In this document: positions 18,796 to 29,280 of the stretch, piece by piece
Layout: each line of letters begins with the position of its first letter
Position numbering within the stretch: position 1 is the first letter of the stretch
Assembly (NCBI RefSeq): GCF_028473745.1
Contig: NZ_CP101137.1
Coordinates: forward strand, 2,232,001-2,296,000
From: Streptomyces sp. M92
Lineage (GTDB): Bacteria; Actinomycetota; Actinomycetes; Streptomycetales; Streptomycetaceae
Length of the DNA: 64,000 nucleotides
Direction of reading: 5' to 3'
Translations under genes and position numbers: made by a program
The notes under the pieces: generated by a model
What the model was told of the DNA's origin: nothing
The model's input: the letters and a program-made list of their open reading frames with translations, nothing else
Database searches by the model: none

Positions 18796-20525
18796 CCAGC
18801 ACAGGCATACGACTGCACGCCCCCGCGCCCGGCTGGGCCATCGACGCGGACGTGGTGGTCGTCGGCTCCGGGGTCGCCGGCCTCACCGCGGCCCTGCGCT
18901 GCGAGGCGGCGGGCCTCAGGACGGTCGTCGTCACCAAGGCCCGCCTCGACGACGGCTCCACCCGCTGGGCCCAGGGCGGCATCGCCGCGGCCCTGGGGGA
19001 GGGCGACACCCCCGAACAGCACCTGGACGACACCCTGGTCGCGGGCGCGGGCCTGTGCGACCGGGAGGCGGTCCGCACCCTGGTCACCGAGGGCCCGGAC
19101 GCCGTACGCCGCCTCATCGCCACCGGCGCGCACTTCGACGAGTCCACCGAGGGCGGCCTGGCCCTCACCCGCGAGGGCGGCCACCACCGCCGCCGCATCG
19201 CCCACGCGGGCGGCGACGCCACGGGCGCGGAGATCTCCCGCGCGCTGGTCGATGCGGTCCGCGCGCACGGCATCCGCACCGTCGAGAACGCCCTCGTCCT
19301 GGACCTCCTCACGGACGCCGGCGGCCGCACGGCCGGCGTCACCCTGCACGTCATGGGCGAGGGCCAGCACGACGGCGTCGGAGCCGTCCACGCCCCCGCC
19401 GTGGTCCTCGCCACCGGCGGCATGGGCCAGGTCTTCTCGGCCACGACGAACCCCGCCGTCTCCACGGGCGACGGCGTGGCACTCGCCCTCCGCGCGGGCG
19501 CCGAGGTCAGCGACCTGGAGTTCGTCCAGTTCCACCCCACGGTGCTCTTCCTGGGCGCGGACGCGGAGGGCCAGCAGCCCCTGGTCTCGGAGGCGGTACG
19601 CGGCGAGGGCGCCCACCTGGTGGACGCCGACGGCGTGCGCTTCATGCGGGGACAGCACGACCTCGCGGAACTCGCCCCCCGGGACATCGTCGCCAAGGGC
19701 ATCACGCGCCGCATGCAGCAGCAGAACGCCGAGCACATGTACCTGGACGCCCGCCACTTCGGCGCCGAGATGTGGGAGAACCGCTTCCCCACGATCCTCT
19801 CCGCCTGCCGCGCCCACGGCATCGATCCGGTCACCGAGCCGATCCCGGTCGCCCCGGCCGCCCACTACGCCTCCGGCGGCGTCCGCACCGACGCCTCGGG
19901 CCGCACCACGGTCCCCGGCCTGTACGCGTGCGGCGAGGTGGCCTGCACGGGCGTACACGGAGCCAACCGCCTGGCCTCCAACTCCCTCCTCGAAGGACTG
20001 GTCTACGCCGAGCGCATCGCCGCCGACATAGCGACGGCCCACGCGGAAGGCACCCTGCACGCGCGCGTACCGGCCGTCCTCCCGCACCGCGAACAGCCCG
20101 AGCACCCCCTCCTCCCGCCCGAGTCCCGCCTGGCCGTCCAGCGGATCATGACCGAGGGCGCCGGCGTCCTGCGCTCGGCGGAATCGCTCACCCGCGCGGC
20201 GGACCGCCTCCACCACCTCCACACCGAGGCCCGCGAAGCCCTGCACGAGCACGGCAAGACGTCCGAACCGGGCGTGGACACGTGGGAGGCCACCAACCTC
20301 CTCTGCGTGGCCCGCGTCCTGGTGGCGGCGGCGGCCCGACGCGAGGAGACCCGCGGCTGTCACTGGCGCGAGGACCACGCCGACCGCGACGACACGATGT
20401 GGCGCCGCCACATCGTCGTACGCCTGAACCCGGACCGCACCCTCGCCGTGCACACCACGGACACGCCAGAATTCCCCCCGACGAATCCCTCACCCCAGCC
20501 GACGCGGCGCCCCCAGGAGCAGTGA
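18792..20525 (+). CDS. nadB: L-aspartate oxidase
   Basis: A 577-residue FAD enzyme that oxidises L-aspartate to iminoaspartate, the first step of de novo NAD synthesis. The dinucleotide motif is [18 protein letters not shown] at about 21-38, followed by [20 protein letters not shown]; the FAD/substrate segments [28 protein letters not shown] and [24 protein letters not shown] are all present. The long C-terminal helical domain ends in a Pro/Thr-rich tail. GTG start at 18792 overlaps the panC stop. No nadA follows; quinolinate synthase must be encoded elsewhere. Confidence 0.97.
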   Translation: MTSTGIRLHAPAPGWAIDADVVVVGSGVAGLTAALRCEAAGLRTVVVTKARLDDGSTRWAQGGIAAALGEGDTPEQHLDDTLVAGAGLCDREAVRTLVTEGPDAVRRLIATGAHFDESTEGGLALTREGGHHRRRIAHAGGDATGAEISRALVDAVRAHGIRTVENALVLDLLTDAGGRTAGVTLHVMGEGQHDGVGAVHAPAVVLATGGMGQVFSATTNPAVSTGDGVALALRAGAEVSDLEFVQFHPTVLFLGADAEGQQPLVSEAVRGEGAHLVDADGVRFMRGQHDLAELAPRDIVAKGITRRMQQQNAEHMYLDARHFGAEMWENRFPTILSACRAHGIDPVTEPIPVAPAAHYASGGVRTDASGRTTVPGLYACGEVACTGVHGANRLASNSLLEGLVYAERIAADIATAHAEGTLHARVPAVLPHREQPEHPLLPPESRLAVQRIMTEGAGVLRSAESLTRAADRLHHLHTEAREALHEHGKTSEPGVDTWEATNLLCVARVLVAAAARREETRGCHWREDHADRDDTMWRRHIVVRLNPDRTLAVHTTDTPEFPPTNPSPQPTRRPQEQ

Positions 20526-20530
20526 CAGCA

Positions 20531-21511
20531 GTGAACACCCACGACCTTCCCCTCGCCTCCGGCGGAGGCTGCGGCGACGGCTGCGCCTGCGGCGCGGACA
20601 CCGACGAAGACACCTACATGGAGTGCGGCCTCGACCCGGCCCTCGCGGCACTCCTCCTGGACTCCGGCCTCGACCCCGTCGAGATCGAGGACCTGGCGAA
20701 CCTGGCGGTCCAGGAGGACCTGGCGGGCGGCGTGGACGTCACGACGGTCGCGACCATCCCCGAGGATGCCGTGGCGACCGCCGACTTCACGGCCCGCGAG
20801 CCCGGCGTCGTGGCGGGCCTCAGGGTCGCCGAGGCGGTCCTCTCGGTCGTCTGCACGGACGCGTTCGAGGTGGAACGCCACGTGGAGGACGGCGACCGCG
20901 TCGACGAAGGCGACAGGCTCCTCTCCGTCACCACCCGCACCCGCGACATCCTCACCGCCGAACGCAGCGCGCTGAACCTCATGTGCCGCCTGTCGGGCAT
21001 CGCGACCGCCACGCGCGCGTGGGCGGACGTCCTGGACGACACGAAGGCCAAGGTCCGCGACACCCGCAAGACGACGCCCGGCCTGCGCAGCCTGGAGAAG
21101 TACGCGGTCCGCTGCGGAGGTGGCGTCAACCACCGCATGTCCCTCTCCGACGCGGCCCTGGTCAAGGACAACCACGTGATCGCGGCCGGCGGTGTGGCAG
21201 CGGCCTTCGAGGCCGTCCGCGAACGCTTCCCGGACGTTCCCATCGAGGTCGAGGTCGACACCCTGCACCAGCTCCGCGAGGTCCTCGACGCGGGCGCCGA
21301 CCTGATCCTCCTGGACAACTTCACCCCGTCCGAGTGCGAGGAGGCGGTCGCCCTGGTCGGCGGCCGGGCCGCCCTGGAGGCGTCGGGCCGGCTGACCCTC
21401 GACAACGCCAAGGCGTACGCGGCCACGGGCGTCGACTACCTGGCCGTGGGAGCCCTCACCCACAGCTCCCGCATCCTGGACATCGGCCTGGACCTGCGAG
21501 CGGCGGAGTAG
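20531..21511 (+). CDS. nadC: Nicotinate-nucleotide pyrophosphorylase (quinolinate phosphoribosyltransferase)
   Basis: A 326-residue enzyme converting quinolinate and PRPP to nicotinate mononucleotide. Signatures: VQEDLAGGVDVTTVATI, RSALNLMCRLSGIAT, the catalytic-site DTRKTTPGLRSLEKYAV, GGGVNHRMSLSDAALVKDNH, EVEVDTL and LLDNFTP. The N-terminal 35 residues are unusual in carrying a cysteine cluster (GGGCGDGCACG) ahead of the normal domain. GTG at 20531 is favoured (11 nt from AGGAG); a GTG at 20522 overlapping the nadB stop is possible and would add three residues. Followed 5 bases later by coaX. Confidence 0.96.
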   Translation: MNTHDLPLASGGGCGDGCACGADTDEDTYMECGLDPALAALLLDSGLDPVEIEDLANLAVQEDLAGGVDVTTVATIPEDAVATADFTAREPGVVAGLRVAEAVLSVVCTDAFEVERHVEDGDRVDEGDRLLSVTTRTRDILTAERSALNLMCRLSGIATATRAWADVLDDTKAKVRDTRKTTPGLRSLEKYAVRCGGGVNHRMSLSDAALVKDNHVIAAGGVAAAFEAVRERFPDVPIEVEVDTLHQLREVLDAGADLILLDNFTPSECEEAVALVGGRAALEASGRLTLDNAKAYAATGVDYLAVGALTHSSRILDIGLDLRAAE

Positions 21512-21516
21512 AAGCC

Positions 21517-22314
21517 ATGCTGCTGACGATCGACGTAGGCAACACGCACACCGTCCTGGGCCTCTTCGACGGCGAGGACATCGTCGAGCACTGGCGCATC
21601 TCCACGGACTCGCGCCGCACGGCCGACGAGCTCGCGGTCCTCCTCCAGGGCCTGATGGGCATGCACCCGCTCCTCGGCGACGAGCTGGGCGACGGCATCG
21701 ACGGCATCGCCATCTGCGCGACGGTCCCCTCCGTCCTCCACGAACTCCGCGAGGTAACCCGCCGCTACTACGGCGACGTCCCCGCGGTCCTCGTGGAGCC
21801 GGGCGTGAAGACGGGCGTCCCCATCCTCACCGACCACCCCAAGGAGGTCGGCGCCGACCGCATCATCAACGCGGTGGCGGCCGTCGAGCTGTACGGAGGC
21901 CCGGCGATCGTCGTGGACTTCGGCACGGCGACGACGTTCGACGCGGTCAGCGCGCGCGGGGAGTACGTCGGCGGGGTCATCGCCCCCGGCATCGAGATCT
22001 CGGTGGACGCGCTCGGCGTCAAGGGCGCCCAGCTCCGCAAGATCGAGGTGGCCCGGCCGCGCAGCGTGATCGGCAAGAACACGGTCGAGGCGATGCAGTC
22101 CGGGATCGTCTACGGCTTCGCGGGTCAGGTCGACGGCGTCGTCAACCGCATGGCCCGCGAGCTGGCCGACGACCCCGACGACGTCACGGTCATCGCGACG
22201 GGCGGGCTGGCGCCGATGGTGCTGGGCGAGTCCTCGGTCATCGACGAGCACGAGCCGTGGCTGACCCTGATGGGACTCCGCCTGGTGTACGAGCGGAACG
22301 TGTCCCGCCTGTAG
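21517..22314 (+). CDS. coaX: Type III pantothenate kinase
   Basis: A 265-residue kinase that phosphorylates pantothenate in the first committed step of CoA synthesis. ASKHA-fold signatures are visible: the phosphate-1 motif LLTIDVGNTHTVLGLF, GADRIINAVAAVELYGGPAIVVDFGTATTFD in two parts, GVIAPGIEIS and the adenosine motif VIATGGLAPMV. It is the last gene of the DUF2520-panC-nadB-nadC-coaX unit, so this operon makes pantothenate, phosphorylates it and supplies NAD precursors. The dispersed repeat B begins within 10 bases of its stop codon. Confidence 0.96.
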   Translation: MLLTIDVGNTHTVLGLFDGEDIVEHWRISTDSRRTADELAVLLQGLMGMHPLLGDELGDGIDGIAICATVPSVLHELREVTRRYYGDVPAVLVEPGVKTGVPILTDHPKEVGADRIINAVAAVELYGGPAIVVDFGTATTFDAVSARGEYVGGVIAPGIEISVDALGVKGAQLRKIEVARPRSVIGKNTVEAMQSGIVYGFAGQVDGVVNRMARELADDPDDVTVIATGGLAPMVLGESSVIDEHEPWLTLMGLRLVYERNVSRL

Positions 22315-22322
22315 CGGTGACG

Positions 22323-22917
22323 CGGGGTGCGGGCGGCGTAGGGCTCCGCGGTCCGGGGTTCGCAGGTCACCCGGCGCGGGTGCGGGCGCCGGGGGTGGGG
22401 CGTCGGGGGTGGGTGTCGCGGCCCGGCGCTGCCGGGGTGCCTCCCCCACTCTCGGCTTCTCCCTCACGTTCGGCTTCGTTCGCGCGGGAGGGGCCCCATG
22501 AGCGGGAGGTGCCCCACTGCCCGCCCTCCCCCACTTTCGGCTTCGCTCGAGCGGGGGGACCCTCATCGCCCTGGGGGTACCTCCCAGGCCGTTCAGGCAC
22601 TGGGGGAGGCAGGACTGCCCGCAGCTGGGGCAGCTGCGGCAGCTGGGCGGGACGGCGGCCCGCAGTTGGGGCAGCTGCGGCAGCTGGGCGGGACGGCGGC
22701 CCGCAGCCCGGCGGCGTGGCCCCACCGCCCGCAGCCGCGCACGATGGCGCGGCGCCCGCCCGGCGGCTGGCCGCCCCGCGCGGGCGGTCGGCCGCGTACG
22801 GCGGGAAGGGGACGTGCCGGGGGGTTTCCGCCCACCCCCGCCCACCGATCCCGCACAGTCCGCCGCAGGCACCCCCCCCGCCCCACCGCCGGAGGCACCC
22901 GCAACCGAGTGGCCCCC
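22323..22917. repeat. Dispersed intergenic repeat, copy B
   Basis: Matches the reverse complement of copy A over its length and is in the same orientation as copy C. Its first 50 bases (GTGCGGGCGGCGTAGGG onward) equal the last codons of the mprF-like gene plus the DNA behind it, and its last 30 bases match the opposite end of A. It lacks the middle section with the 42-base tandem units (only about one unit remains near 22860). Long frames here on both strands are compositional shadows. No gene is supported between coaX and 22975. Confidence 0.85.
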
Positions 22918-22974
22918 ACGCCACACCCCGCCCACTTATGCCGAGTTTGTCTGATTAGCGCGTATCGTCACCGC

Positions 22975-23607
22975 ATGCCCACGCCCTACGGACCCCGCGG
23001 CGGCATGGCGTTCGGCGCTCAGGAGCTGCGTGTGCTCCGGCGCGCCCTCGCCCTCGCCCTCAAGCCCAGCCCCGTCTCGGCACAGGAGGCCCGGGACTGC
23101 CTCCACCTCGCAGAGTCGCTCGACGAGGCGATGCGGGAGAGCGTTAGGTTGCGCGCCTTCCTGGTGGCCGACCTCGCCCGGTACCGCGCCGCCCTCCCCG
23201 GCACCGCCACCGGCTACCTCGCGCTCCTGGAAGAGGCCCTGGCCGCCGGACACCGCCCGGACGCGGACGACCTGGCCGCCCTCGGCGCCCTGCGCGGCAA
23301 CCCCGCCGCAGCCGCCCTCCTGGCCCGCTGCGCGCCCCAGGTGCCGCCCGCCGCCCTCAAGGTCACCCTCCCGGCCGCGCGCACGCGCACCGGCACCCGT
23401 CTCCTCCTCGCCCTCCCCGGCGGCCGGCGGTCCGACAAGAAGCCCGAGCAGGACCCGCCCCGCAAGCCCGCCCAGCAGCCCGCCCCGAAGCCGGCCGCTC
23501 CCAAACGCCCCGTACCCACCCCGGGCGAGGTGTTCCCCCGCCGCAAGCCCGCCCCGCCCGAGCCCGAGCCGGAGTCCGCGTCCCGGCACCACCTCGCCGC
23601 CGGCTGA
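22975..23607 (+). CDS. Hypothetical helical protein with Lys/Pro-rich tail
   Basis: A 210-residue protein I do not recognise. Residues 10-130 are helical and Ala/Leu-rich (FGAQELRVLRRALALALK, EARDCLHLAESLDEAMRESV, ATGYLALLEEALAAGH), resembling a tetratricopeptide-like or four-helix arrangement. Residues 140-205 are disordered, with DKKPEQDPPRKPAQQPAPKP. The start is set by a TATCGT box ending 6 nt before the ATG, without Shine-Dalgarno, suggesting a leaderless mRNA. The small membrane-protein gene at 23631 follows in the same direction. Confidence 0.78.
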   Translation: MPTPYGPRGGMAFGAQELRVLRRALALALKPSPVSAQEARDCLHLAESLDEAMRESVRLRAFLVADLARYRAALPGTATGYLALLEEALAAGHRPDADDLAALGALRGNPAAAALLARCAPQVPPAALKVTLPAARTRTGTRLLLALPGGRRSDKKPEQDPPRKPAQQPAPKPAAPKRPVPTPGEVFPRRKPAPPEPEPESASRHHLAAG

Positions 23608-23630
23608 GACGGCCTGGCTACCCTGGATCC

Positions 23631-23810
23631 ATGGACTACGTCTCCGCGCTCCTGCCCCCGGCCGTCATGGCCGTGTTCTTCATCGGCGTGATCAGGGTGA
23701 TCGTGAAGACCCAGGGCGGCGCCAACAAGGCCAAGGAGGACGCGGCCGTCGACGCCGCCCTCGCGCGGGCGGAGGGCGCCCGCCAGCCGTCCGCCCACCC
23801 CGAGACCTGA
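23631..23810 (+). CDS. Small single-span membrane protein
   Basis: A 59-residue protein with one N-terminal membrane span (ALLPPAVMAVFFIGVIRVIV) and a charged cytoplasmic tail (KTQGGANKAKEDAAVDAALARAEGA, given here only in part by its key residues K-E-D). Similar short proteins are common in Streptomyces; none has an assigned role that I know. A TACCCT box ends 6 nt before the ATG, so the mRNA is probably leaderless with its own promoter rather than read only from the gene before it. A hairpin terminator follows at 23832. Confidence 0.75.
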   Translation: MDYVSALLPPAVMAVFFIGVIRVIVKTQGGANKAKEDAAVDAALARAEGARQPSAHPET

Positions 23811-23831
23811 CCGGCCTCACCCCGGCCCACA

Positions 23832-23877
23832 GGCGTACGACTCCCCGCACCCACCACGAGGAGCCGTACGCCCTTTT
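23832..23877 (+). terminator. Rho-independent terminator
   Basis: GGCGTACGACTCC (23832-23844) pairs with GGAGCCGTACGCC (23860-23872) with one mismatch, and TTTT follows at 23874-23877. It closes the unit 22975-23810. Confidence 0.65.
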
Positions 23878-23957
23878 CGTGTCTGTTTGACGCCGAACAT
23901 CCACGTACGGCACGTTCCGGCACGCCATCGCCCGGATCTCCCACTATCGTTCGAAGC

Positions 23958-24392
23958 GTGCCTCGCCCATTGGGAGAACTCGAAGACGCGGTCATGACGA
24001 GGGTGTGGAAGTGGAACCGCCCCGTCACCGTTCGAGAAGTCCTGGAAGACCTGCAACAGGAACGGTCCATCGCCTACACCACGGTGATGACCGTTTTGGA
24101 CAATCTCCATCAGAAGGGCTGGGTGCGCCGCGAGGCGGAAGGCCGGGCTTATCGATACGAGGCGGTCTCCACCCGCGCCGCCTACGCCGCCGCGCTGATG
24201 AACGACGCGTGGTCCCAGAGCGACAACCCCGCCGCCGCCCTCATCGCCTTCTTCGGCATGATGAGCGAGGAACAGCGCCAGGCGCTGAGAGACGCCATCC
24301 GCATCGTGCAGGGGCCGGATACCGCGCCCGATACCCGACCGGATACCCCCGCTCCCAGCCCCGGTTCGGTACCGGACGCCGGTGAGCGATAG
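23958..24392 (+). CDS. BlaI/MecI/CopY-family transcriptional repressor
   Basis: A 144-residue penicillinase-repressor-type winged helix protein: LGELEDAVMTRVWKWNRPVTV, REVLEDLQQERSIAYTTVMT, VLDNLHQKGWVRREAEGRAYRYEAV. The C-terminal helices after residue 80 would form the dimer domain, and the final 25 residues are Pro/Asp/Thr-rich and probably disordered. No BlaR1-like sensor protease adjoins it, so it is an orphan repressor. GTG start with a TATCGT box ending 7 nt upstream and no ribosome site, likely leaderless. Confidence 0.92.
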   Translation: MPRPLGELEDAVMTRVWKWNRPVTVREVLEDLQQERSIAYTTVMTVLDNLHQKGWVRREAEGRAYRYEAVSTRAAYAAALMNDAWSQSDNPAAALIAFFGMMSEEQRQALRDAIRIVQGPDTAPDTRPDTPAPSPGSVPDAGER

Positions 24393-24401
24393 CGTCCCCA
24401 C

Positions 24402-24911
24402 ATGCCAAAAGCCATCACCGTCCGGCGGGCCCGCACCAGCGATGTCCCGGACGTGCGCCGGCTCCTCGACGCGTACGTTCGTGACCGCATCCTGCTCGAC
24501 AAAGCGATGGTGACGCTTTACGAGAGCATCCAGGAGTTCTGGGTCGCGGAACGGGACGACAACGCCGAGGTGGTCGGCTGCGGTGCCCTGCACGTGATGT
24601 GGGAAGACCTCGCGGAAGTGCGGACGCTCGCGGTGAAGCCCGGACTGAAGGGCTTCGGCGTGGGGCACCGGTTGCTGGAGAAGTTGCTGGACACGGCGCG
24701 CTGGCTCGGTGTTCGCCGCGTTTTCTGCCTGACCTTCGAAGTGGACTTCTTCAGCAAGCACGGCTTCGTCGAGATCGGGGAGACGCCCGTCGACACGGAT
24801 GTCTACGCGGAGCTGCTGCGTTCCTATGACGAGGGTGTTGCTGAGTTCCTGGGTCTCGAACGAGTGAAACCGAACACTCTGGGCAACAGCCGGATGCTTC
24901 TGCATCTGTGA
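24402..24911 (+). CDS. Amino-acid N-acetyltransferase (ArgA-like GNAT)
   Basis: A 169-residue GNAT protein of the kind annotated as amino-acid (glutamate) N-acetyltransferase in actinobacteria and related to the short ArgA of Mycobacterium tuberculosis. Residues 4-150 are GNAT: TVRRARTSDVPDVRRLLDAY, VVGCGALHVMWEDLAEVRTLAV, the acetyl-CoA loop LKGFGVGHRLLEKLL, VFCLTFEVDFFSKHGFVEI. It would supply N-acetylglutamate for arginine synthesis. Only 9 bases separate it from the BlaI-type gene, but a TAGCGT box ends 6 nt before its ATG, so it may also be transcribed alone without a leader. Confidence 0.85.
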   Translation: MPKAITVRRARTSDVPDVRRLLDAYVRDRILLDKAMVTLYESIQEFWVAERDDNAEVVGCGALHVMWEDLAEVRTLAVKPGLKGFGVGHRLLEKLLDTARWLGVRRVFCLTFEVDFFSKHGFVEIGETPVDTDVYAELLRSYDEGVAEFLGLERVKPNTLGNSRMLLHL

Positions 24912-25192
24912 TCGCCGTGCGCCGACGGGCTGTCACGGGCTTCGACGGGCTTCGACAGGCGTCCTTCGCCAGGTTTATTCCACCGATGCGCCGTGCGCGG
25001 GTTCCCTATGTCCGAAACGCGCATCTTTTCGTCCCGGAGGGGTGCTACCGGTCTCTGCCGGGGGGTTTGTGTTTTTGCGGCAAAAGCGGTTTGCTTTCCG
25101 AGGTACTGCAGTACTGCTTATAACAAGGGACGGCGATACGGCGGACGCCGGCGGACGCCCGGTCCCTCAAGTTATCGATGAAAGGAAATCCG
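24912..25192. promoter_or_regulatory. lsr2 upstream region with palindrome and promoter-like boxes
   Basis: A 281-base gap, less GC-rich than its surroundings. It contains the 12-base palindrome GTACTGCAGTAC at 25103-25114 (also a TACTGC direct repeat), followed directly by a TATAAC box at 25119-25124 that could be a -10 element, with TTCCGA at 25097-25102 as a weak -35. The palindrome would then lie in the spacer, a good operator position. The leader to lsr2 carries AAAGGAAA before the GTG. No gene is supported here. Confidence 0.4.
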
Positions 25193-25528
25193 GTGGCACA
25201 GAAGGTTCAGGTCCTTCTTGTCGACGACCTCGACGGTGGCGAGGCAGACGAGACCGTGACGTTCGCGCTGGACGGCAAGACGTACGAGATCGATCTCACC
25301 AACGCCAACGCGGACAAGCTCCGCGGCCTTCTCGAGCCTTACGTGAAGGGCGGGCGTCGTACCGGGGGTCGTGCTTCCGGTGGACGCGGCAAGGCCCGTG
25401 CCTCTTCGGGCGGCAGCCAGGACACCGCGGCGATCCGCGCCTGGGCGAAGGAGAACGGCTACGACGTCAACGACCGCGGCCGTGTCCCCGCGATCATCCG
25501 CGAGGCGTACGAGAAGGCCAACGGCTGA
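25193..25528 (+). CDS. lsr2: Lsr2 nucleoid-associated xenogeneic silencer
   Basis: A 111-residue Lsr2, the actinobacterial H-NS-like protein that oligomerises and coats AT-rich, often acquired, DNA. The N-terminal oligomerisation domain begins AQKVQVLLVDDLDGGEADET; the flexible linker is Gly/Arg/Ser-rich; the C-terminal DNA-binding domain IRAWAKENGYDVNDRGRVP carries the RGR AT-hook-like motif that enters the minor groove. The GTG at 25193 is chosen over the ATG at 25178 because AAAGGAAA lies 4 nt upstream and because the protein then starts like known Lsr2. Next to clpC and the SCO3374-type gene, as in other Streptomyces. Confidence 0.96.
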   Translation: MAQKVQVLLVDDLDGGEADETVTFALDGKTYEIDLTNANADKLRGLLEPYVKGGRRTGGRASGGRGKARASSGGSQDTAAIRAWAKENGYDVNDRGRVPAIIREAYEKANG

Positions 25529-25548
25529 TCACCCGGCCGCACCGCACG

Positions 25549-26250
25549 TCACAGGACCGGCGCCGGGGGCGGCGAGAGCCGGAACCGGTGGCATTCCGTC
25601 GCCAGGGTGTGCACCAGCCGGGCGAGATCGGGGGCGGACCCTACGCCGCCCACGGCCGACAGCGTCGGCAGCGAGGCCTCGACGTCGCGCCCCTGCTCCG
25701 GGGGCCGCAGCCAGACGGCGGCCCCCCGCCGGAGCCGGCCGTCGCGGTCCTCGGGACGCGGCGGCGGGAGTGCCGAGCCGGAAGCCGGGGCCGGGGCGCC
25801 CGCACCGCCCGTCGGCTCCAGCGGCGCGTCGACCAGGCCGCCCGCCCCGACCGCCGTCAGATCGAGCGGCAGGGACCCCCACTCCAGCCACTCCAGCAGC
25901 CCGGGCAACTCGTCCGCGCCGCCCGCGGCCACGAGCAGCAGCATCCGCTCACCCCGCAGGGCCACCGGGAATCCGGGTCGCCGCGGGCCGGTGCCGCGGT
26001 GACCGAGCCGCTCCAGCGCGGCGTGACCGGCCTTCGCCGGGACGTCCAGGACGTCGAAGCGGACCCCCGTGCGCAGCCGGACCGGCGCCCCGGCGGCCGT
26101 CGGCCAGCCGAGCACGCTTTCGTACCACCGCCGCACCCGGTCCCGGGAGCCGGCCGCTTCGGCCGGCCGGCGGGGAACGGGCACGCCGGAAGCGGCGACG
26201 GACGCATCACGGACTGCCGGTACCGGTGCCTGGGGCGGGACGCCAACCAT
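25549..26250 (-). CDS. Conserved hypothetical protein (SCO3374-type, PrimPol-like segment)
   Basis: A protein of about 233 residues convergent with lsr2. The core (RVRRWYESVLGWPTAAG, VRLRTGVRFDVLDVPAKAG, ALRGERMLLLVAAGGADELP, GLLEWLEWGSLPLDLTAVG) resembles the N-terminal part of actinobacterial bifunctional primase-polymerase proteins, but the acidic catalytic residues of a primase are not evident, so it may be a degenerate relative. From memory the family is named after S. coelicolor SCO3374, which also lies by lsr2. The start is uncertain: 26250 (MVGVPPQ) is preferred; the frame is open further upstream into the clpC regulatory region. Confidence 0.6.
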   Translation of the reverse strand: MVGVPPQAPVPAVRDASVAASGVPVPRRPAEAAGSRDRVRRWYESVLGWPTAAGAPVRLRTGVRFDVLDVPAKAGHAALERLGHRGTGPRRPGFPVALRGERMLLLVAAGGADELPGLLEWLEWGSLPLDLTAVGAGGLVDAPLEPTGGAGAPAPASGSALPPPRPEDRDGRLRRGAAVWLRPPEQGRDVEASLPTLSAVGGVGSAPDLARLVHTLATECHRFRLSPPPAPVL

Positions 26251-26680
26251 GCCAAGTGCAACAGTCGAAACAACCCCCGAGTTACGCTGGGTTGCGGTGT
26301 GGACGCGCAGAGTGCCGGAAAGGGAGGCGTGCGGGGGTGCGGGGAGGCGCAAGGTTGTTCGCCCATAGCGGAGGGAACCGGTGCGCGCGGCATGGAGTGT
26401 CAGTCCCAGCGGGTAAGACATCCCTAGTGGGAGGGGGCGACGAGCGGATCGGGCCGCCTCACGTTCGCCATCGGCGTAGTGGCGAGTGGGGTAAGTGCCT
26501 GGCCTGCGGGAACATCGTCTCGCACCATCGGGTTGTGGCAGATGTCGGCGTCTGGGGTCAGGAGGCCATCGACGGTGTCGGCAGTTGGAATGAGCGGTCC
26601 CCGCTTGCGGGACTAAGCTGCGGAAGGACAGGGAGGGGAAGTTCCCCTTACTGCCTGACCGCTCTGAGGAGCGATTAACG
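26251..26680 (+). promoter_or_regulatory. clpC upstream region
   Basis: About 430 bases between the start of the SCO3374-type gene and clpC. It holds the ClgR-box match at 26357-26370. The rest, to 26680, would be clpC promoter and a long untranslated leader ending in GAGGAG (26666-26671) before the ATG. No gene is supported on either strand. Confidence 0.5.
26357..26370 (+). promoter_or_regulatory. ClgR-box match upstream of clpC
   Basis: GTTCGC, five bases, then GCG (GTTCGCCCATAGCG) is an exact match to the GTTCGC-N5-GCG site described for the activator ClgR, which in S. lividans switches on clpP1P2, lon and clpC1. It is about 310 bases upstream of the clpC start and on the coding strand. 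Function here is inferred from the match. Confidence 0.6.
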
Positions 26681-29206
<2,526 letters not shown>

Positions 29207-29224
29207 CCCTCCGGGGGTGAGCCT

Positions 29225-29270
29225 GAAAGGGGGCTGCCCCGGGACTTCGGTCCCGGGGCAGCCCCCTTTC
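29225..29270. terminator. Strong bidirectional terminator between clpC and NACHT gene 1
   Basis: A perfect 20-base stem (29225-29244 with 29251-29270) closed by a six-base CTTCGG loop, a very stable tetraloop-type hairpin. GAAA at the left base and TTTC at the right give short U-tracts in both directions, so it can end transcription of clpC and of the converging NACHT gene. Confidence 0.9.
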
Positions 29271-29280
29271 GCATGCCGGG

